From contig CM055099.1 in the NCBI GenBank assembly GCA_029204225.1, positions 60,609,919 to 60,673,918 of the forward strand: a stretch of DNA of 64,000 nt. The letters are read 5' to 3'. This document shows, one piece after another, positions 60,101 through 64,000 of the stretch; the stretch's first letter is position 1; every line of letters begins with the position of its first letter. The notes below the pieces were generated by a model. The model searched no databases. It saw nothing but the letters and a program-made list of their open reading frames with translations, and was not told where the DNA came from. Made by a program: the position numbers and the translations under genes. This stretch comes from Diphasiastrum complanatum. Its lineage: Eukaryota > Streptophyta > Lycopodiopsida > Lycopodiales > Lycopodiaceae.

Positions 60101-60623
60101 CTTCAAGCCAGGAGTTTATATCATAGGTGGTGAAATTGTAGGTTGCCATTACTGTCCTGGTATGAACATCAGTCAAGTCGGGTTTTTCTTTGCCTATGAG
60201 GCTGCATTACATTCAGTCTACAAGAATATTATCTCAACACCCCAATATAAGGGCACGACCATCCTGCGGACTATATCACCAGATCATTTTGAGAATGGTA
60301 CATGGTCTACTGGGGGAACTTGCTTGCGGACTGTACCTTTCATGAATCATAGTATGGATGGAATTAACGCCCTAATGCGAGACAGTCAGCTAAAAGTTCT
60401 CAACAATGTCTCTGCAAACGAACCTGCTCACGCACCAAAATTGAAACTGCTAGACATAACTTACAGTGCATTGATGCGGCCTGATGGTCATCCAGGGCCT
60501 TATCGGTATCCATTTCCCTTCTCCAATGGCAAATCTGGCCATGTGCAAAATGATTGTTTGCACTGGTGTCTTCCAGGACCAATAGATACTTGGAATGAAA
60601 TGCTTTTATGGATACTCAAATAG
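50741..60623 (+). CDS. Trichome birefringence-like (TBL) protein, polysaccharide O-acetyltransferase family
   Basis: CDS join 50741-50981, 53984-54261, 59862-60623 (426 aa). Both introns are GT-AG and keep frame (phase 1, then phase 0). TBL proteins are Golgi type II membrane enzymes that O-acetylate cell-wall polysaccharides. The protein has a short cytosolic N-terminus and a membrane anchor at about residues 26-43 ([18 protein letters not shown]). The PMR5N domain runs from about 82 ([34 protein letters not shown]). The catalytic G-D-S motif is at 156-158 (S158) and the D-C-L-H motif of the DxxH type at 404-407 (D404, H407). All key residues are present and the length is normal for the family. 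The clade resembles TBL19-26-type proteins, so the substrate (mannan, xyloglucan or xylan) is not decided. A second ATG at 50750 is also possible. Introns are 3.0 and 5.6 kb, the latter filled with gypsy relics. Confidence 0.9.
51088..51159. repeat. (GA)n microsatellite in TBL intron 1
   Basis: About 72 bp of uninterrupted GA, roughly 100 bases after the exon 1 donor. Confidence 0.97.
53182..53261. repeat. 40-base tandem duplication in TBL intron 1
   Basis: Two 40-base units starting TGATGCA(G/A)TGGAG(A/G)CAGT with few differences (53182-53221, 53222-53261). Confidence 0.85.
54551..54572. repeat. (CT)n short microsatellite in TBL intron 2
   Basis: A run of TC repeats, about 22 bases. Confidence 0.9.
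54835..55124. repeat. 146-base tandem duplication in TBL intron 2
   Basis: Copies at 54835-54980 and 54981-55124 share AAGTAGTAC starts, AAACAAGATCGAAGAATTCT and GGAAGGTGGATGGT, at roughly 90 percent identity by eye. Confidence 0.9.
55520..56640 (+). pseudogene. Ty3/gypsy protease-end and RT relic in TBL intron 2
   Basis: The start ([13 protein letters not shown]) matches the piece at about 24660. It is followed by [12 protein letters not shown], then the RT N-terminus ([36 protein letters not shown]), a stop, then [20 protein letters not shown] and a broken VVVFLDDI-like region. Many stops and shifts occur. Similarity ends near PLYNVLKG at about 56640. Confidence 0.75.
56641..57060 (+). mobile_element. 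Probable LTR ending at a primer-binding site
   Basis: The stretch ends TTCCTAACA at 57060, directly before C-TGGTATCCGAGC, which resembles the initiator-Met primer-binding site. The left boundary is not clear. Inside are a 35-base tandem repeat (GTAGGTATGAGGGCCAATAA units at about 56770 and 56806) and short direct repeats GAAAGAACTAAT. It separates two gypsy RT relics. Confidence 0.5.
57062..57073 (+). other. Primer-binding-site-like sequence
   Basis: TGGTATCCGAGC differs by one base from TGGTATCAGAGC and sits one base after the LTR end CTAACA. Confidence 0.55.
57205..58250 (+). pseudogene. Second Ty3/gypsy RT-RNase H relic in TBL intron 2
   Basis: A longer, better preserved RT has [14 protein letters not shown], a stop at 57419-57421, then [20 protein letters not shown] with the catalytic FLDD intact, and [17 protein letters not shown] (57239-57832). 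After a frameshift near 57800, RNase H blocks ([20 protein letters not shown], then ITYEKELC) run to about 58130. Stops show it is dead. It belongs to the host gene's intron and has the same orientation as the gene. Confidence 0.8.
58251..59861. other. Remainder of TBL intron 2
   Basis: Decayed gypsy-like sequence to about 58640, a (GT)n/(TA)n tract at 58641-58686, then AT-rich intron ending TCTGATTGCAG at 59861. Confidence 0.5.
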
Positions 60624-63600
60624 TGGGTGGAGTAGAGAACACTTTCCATGGCTTTCTCGTCTACATTCACCAGGATTGAAAGGCATCAGTTCTCAGTAAG
60701 CTTTACCTGAATGAATATGCAATTTTTTATCCTGCCCACCCAGGTGTTGTTTGGATACTTAATGCTCTATTCAAAGCATGATCTATATTGTAATAGCTTT
60801 TGCATGTACAAGACATATTTTTTCTGCTGTGGTGGCAGTGCCCACAGCCCAAAACCTAAAATTGCAAATTTTACTGGTCAGTCCAAAGCAGGCCTTGATT
60901 GAGCTGCTATTATTGTTCTCAGCATGCAGCAATGCAATTGGAGTTATATCATCCGGAGCTTGACATGTTTAGCTTGAGAGAATAACAGACATGACTTGCT
61001 GTAGCAAAGTTTTGTCTTCAGCAATCCATATGGACATTGACTGGAAACTATTCTGGATCCAACATCAGAAAGAGAACATATCTCCCGACGATTTGTAAGA
61101 CTACTTGGATTTGGTGACTATTCTGAATTTAGGAGAGGCAAGAAAATTCTCTCATCAGCTATGCATACCCTTCAGCCTACTTTCTCAACTTCCATCATTG
61201 GGTCACTAGTTCTACTCTTGCCTCCACTTCACCACTTCCTTCAATCTCTTAATCAATATGCTAGGCTCAACTTACGACTGTGATTTCATTCAACTTTTTG
61301 CAAGTAGCGAGGGAGGAAAACTTGACACTTGTCATTCTAGGAACTTATGCATAAGAACTCCGAAATATTTCGTTTAAAGCACATGCACTCTATTTAACAC
61401 AAGGTTGTGGTCTATGCCTTGCCATAACGGTGAAATTGTGGGATTGAAAAAAAAAAACATCTAGTAAATTTTTCTCTTTTCTTTGAGATTCAGTCAAATG
61501 CACTAGGTTTTTTCATGATTGTGATATCATGAGATTCATTCGTTTTTTTAACATTTTAAGCTGCAAGAGGCTATGCTATTGAAATCACTACCACAAAACT
61601 AGTTAAATTTTTTTACAATTGTAAAACTAAGATTGCATATTGGGATTTAAAAAGACTAAGAATTGTGTATGAAATGATTTTGCCAATAAATAGGTGATCT
61701 TCATTTGATGAGAATTTTTTACAATAGATTTCATATTTTGATCATGAAATATGTCATTTTGGATTTGGCAAGGATTCAAGAATATCTGCGATCAATATTC
61801 ACAATAATTACGATTAGTATTCAGAATGTTTTAGTATTCACGATCATATTCACAATAATCATGATCAATTCTCAAGATATTTATTTTTCAATATTTACAA
61901 TTTTAAATAATCGTCACCATTCATCAATTGGGTAACTTTATCTCTGAAGAGTTGATTAACTTTTCATCCAATATATGGAAGACATTTTGTATACATCTTG
62001 CAAAAGAAGATATTATTAGAAACATTAAAAATATATGGTCAAAGAAATTATCAAAATATATTGTCGTTTGTCATCTTTTTTCATTCAAGCATGCGGGAGT
62101 ACAATAAGAAGAATAAACTAGAACATCGTGGAATAAAACATGCATAAGCTTTCAAGTCTTTTTTTTATAAATGTGATTATGTTCACAATTGAGCATGCAA
62201 TAGCCAAATAAATTTGTTTGCTTTTGTTCATGCATGCAAGCTAAGTTTTGTTTTACATGTATGCACACTCACTTTCATGTTGGGTAATTGCACCCGCCCA
62301 TCAAAATCCAAATCTTAAAAGAGGAGTCTCGGTCACCACCATTTATCTTAAAAGAAGAGTTTCGGCCGCTATCATTTATCTTTTAACATTGATTTTTTTC
62401 AAATTTCATTGATCAACCTCAACACATGGTATTGCCTTTGCAAAGGCAAGGCCAAAAAAGTAAATCATGTCATTTTTATTTGCATCTTTAAAGGGTATGT
62501 GCTTAGCCATATAACTGTTTATATATTATAAAGGTAAAAGATCCTTCCAATCATGATGCATGCTATTATTGAAGGAAAGAATCTAAAAAAGAAACATGAT
62601 AAAACGAAAAACTATGGTGCAATGCATTGTTCTATGACCATGCTTTTAGTTGTCATGAATGGCAAATGCATGTGGTAGATCTTAAAACTATAAATTGGAA
62701 CCAAAGGTATTATAGTCGACTATAAATCTCCTCATTCACCATACTTGGTGCAAAAAGACCAACAGTTGCGTTTACACTACCCACGTAAAATCAGTTTTGA
62801 CATGTTTGTGAAGGAATTGGAAGAGCCTCACAGAATGGAATCTATGGGGCAAAATCTTTTTATGTGAAATTTTTTGATGTGCACCTTCCAAGTGCCAAAA
62901 GATGCATGTAAAAAAATTGAAGGCAAAAAAAGAGAAAAAAAGAACAAGGTAGACACAGAATTTATGGGAAGGAAGAAGCGCCCCCTCTGGTAGTGCCAGG
63001 ACGCCCTTCTTGGGCGGACCCCCCCTTTCTAAAAATAGTCAAAGCAAGGACATTGAAGATCACCACCCAAAACCAAAAGCCAATCATCAAATGACCTCAT
63101 CATAGACTTGTCACTTGTCATATTTTTTCATTTAAGTATGCGAGATCACAATAAGAAGAACAAGAAACTAGTACATTGTGGAATCAAGCCCACATCAAAG
63201 TCCTATTTCCATATGTGATTATTATAATATGCACCTTCAAGATCAAGCATGCAATAGCCAAATTAATTTGTTCGCTTTTTTTTTTTTATTGCATGCATGC
63301 TATGTTCTTTTTTTCATGTGTGAAGGCTCACTTTCATGTTGGGTAATTCAGCTTTCCACCAAAGTTCAAACTTCAAAAATGGAGACGACCACCACCATAT
63401 ATCCCTTAACATTAACTTTTTTTCAAACTCCATTGACCAACCTCAACACACAGTATAATAGCCTTTGCAAGGCAATGCCAAAAATAAAATTCTATATTGG
63501 GTTGACTTAATGTAAACTCATTTCCCATCTACTATATGAAGGGACATGACTACATATGGATTGTGTTCAGCCATAGATCTGTAGCTCGATCAATAATGAA

Positions 63601-63790
63601 TGCATATGATCATAGTGGTTCTTAGCTTGTTTTTCTATTACACACTACTTTCAAACAAGTAGCAAAAACAAAACATGAATGAAAGAAATATTAAGGAGAA
63701 CAACATTGAAAGTATTATTAAATTTCAATTGAAGATAAAAATAGGTGGAGGAAAGTATTTTTATTTGTGAGTGTCTTGTTTTTAAAATTA
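60624..63790. other. 3' flank of TBL and intergenic, with a duplicated segment
   Basis: AT-rich with no gene recognised. A segment of about 400 bases at 62070-62480 recurs at 63115-63498 in the same orientation. Shared pieces are AAGCATGCAATAGCCAAAT-like, CTCACTTTCATGTTGGGTAA, and CATTGA(T/C)CAACCTCAACACA, at moderate identity. A hairpin of the GCACCTTC/GATGCATGTA type lies at 62877-62912. Confidence 0.5.
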
Positions 63791-64000
63791 TATTGTAAAG
63801 TTGACTCAAGTGCAACAAGCATGCCCTCAAAGACTCAAATGAGTGACTCTCCCAAAGTCCCAAAGCTAGTATAGAAAGTCCAAGGTTGAGCTGTAGGAGC
63901 TAAGTTGATTCTGCCAACCTAGATAGCTTCCAAGATCCATGTTCAGGAGCTCGGTTAGTTTTGCAAGGTTTGCCAAGCTTAATCAACAAAATAAAAACTA
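63791..64000 (+). mobile_element. Diverged LTR related to the TR-GAG family, cut by the window edge
   Basis: TATTGTAAAGTTGACTCAAG corresponds to the TR-GAG LTR start TGTTGTAAAGCTGACTTGGG. The order of later blocks (AGACTCAAA, GTGACTCTCCC, GTTGATTCTGCCA, GCTTAATCA-CAAAATAAAAACTA) is also preserved. Many substitutions and the loss of the perfect dyad indicate a much older insertion or a sister family. Whether Gag or pol follows lies outside the window. Confidence 0.75.

Overview
This is nuclear DNA from a plant, most likely a seed plant. The evidence is canonical GT-AG introns, a trichome-birefringence-like (TBL) cell-wall acetyltransferase gene with very long introns, abundant Ty1/copia and Ty3/gypsy debris, primer-binding sites matching the 3' end of initiator-methionine tRNA, and long (GA)n microsatellites. 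The species cannot be named from the sequence alone. I see only one clearly intact host gene (TBL, 50741-60623, +). A second possible host exon lies at 3669-4650 (-).

Layout. 1-9800: the edge of a minus-strand copia element, a decayed gypsy RT/RNase H relic, small hairpin/MITE-like repeats, one unidentified exon, and long AT-rich stretches with nothing recognisable. 9833-19650: a decayed copia element whose reverse-transcriptase domain is split by a pristine 5254-bp LTR element (14126-19379) with 920-bp LTRs and a TTGGC target duplication. That inserted element encodes only Gag plus protease, so it is non-autonomous (TR-GAG type). A second copy of the same length, with an identical predicted protein, lies at 41385-46638 in the same orientation with a different target duplication (GGTAC). 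These are therefore two independent and very recent insertions. 19650-30236: nested relics, comprising gypsy integrase and gag pieces, a minus-strand copia gag-pro-int, and a minus-strand copia RNase H with its LTR that abuts a plus-strand integrase piece.

30237-36265 is the most unusual part. It holds three intron-containing, lightly damaged genes. The first is a plus-strand transposase-like gene (an aspartate before a C-x2-C pair, then a Q-G-x-E-K motif). The second is a minus-strand gene of unknown type. The third, divergent from the second, encodes a histone H3-like domain followed by a basic linker and an Ulp1/C48-type cysteine-peptidase domain. The second and third genes share a roughly 0.9-kb intergenic region with five perfect CACGTG boxes, outward TATA-like boxes and about nine copies of a GCGCT/GATAT composite motif. 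I infer a DNA transposon carrying a captured H3 and a SUMO-type protease; I know of no described family with this content.

36345-38052 is a foldback-like element whose long inverted arms contain the (GA)n/(CT)n tracts. 38053-41384 and 46639-50740 are AT-rich intergenic DNA with small tandem repeats. The TBL gene follows; its second intron (5.6 kb) holds two gypsy reverse-transcriptase relics with an LTR end and primer-binding site between them. 60624-64000 is intergenic, with a roughly 0.4-kb duplicated segment and, at the right edge, the start of an older, diverged LTR related to the TR-GAG family.
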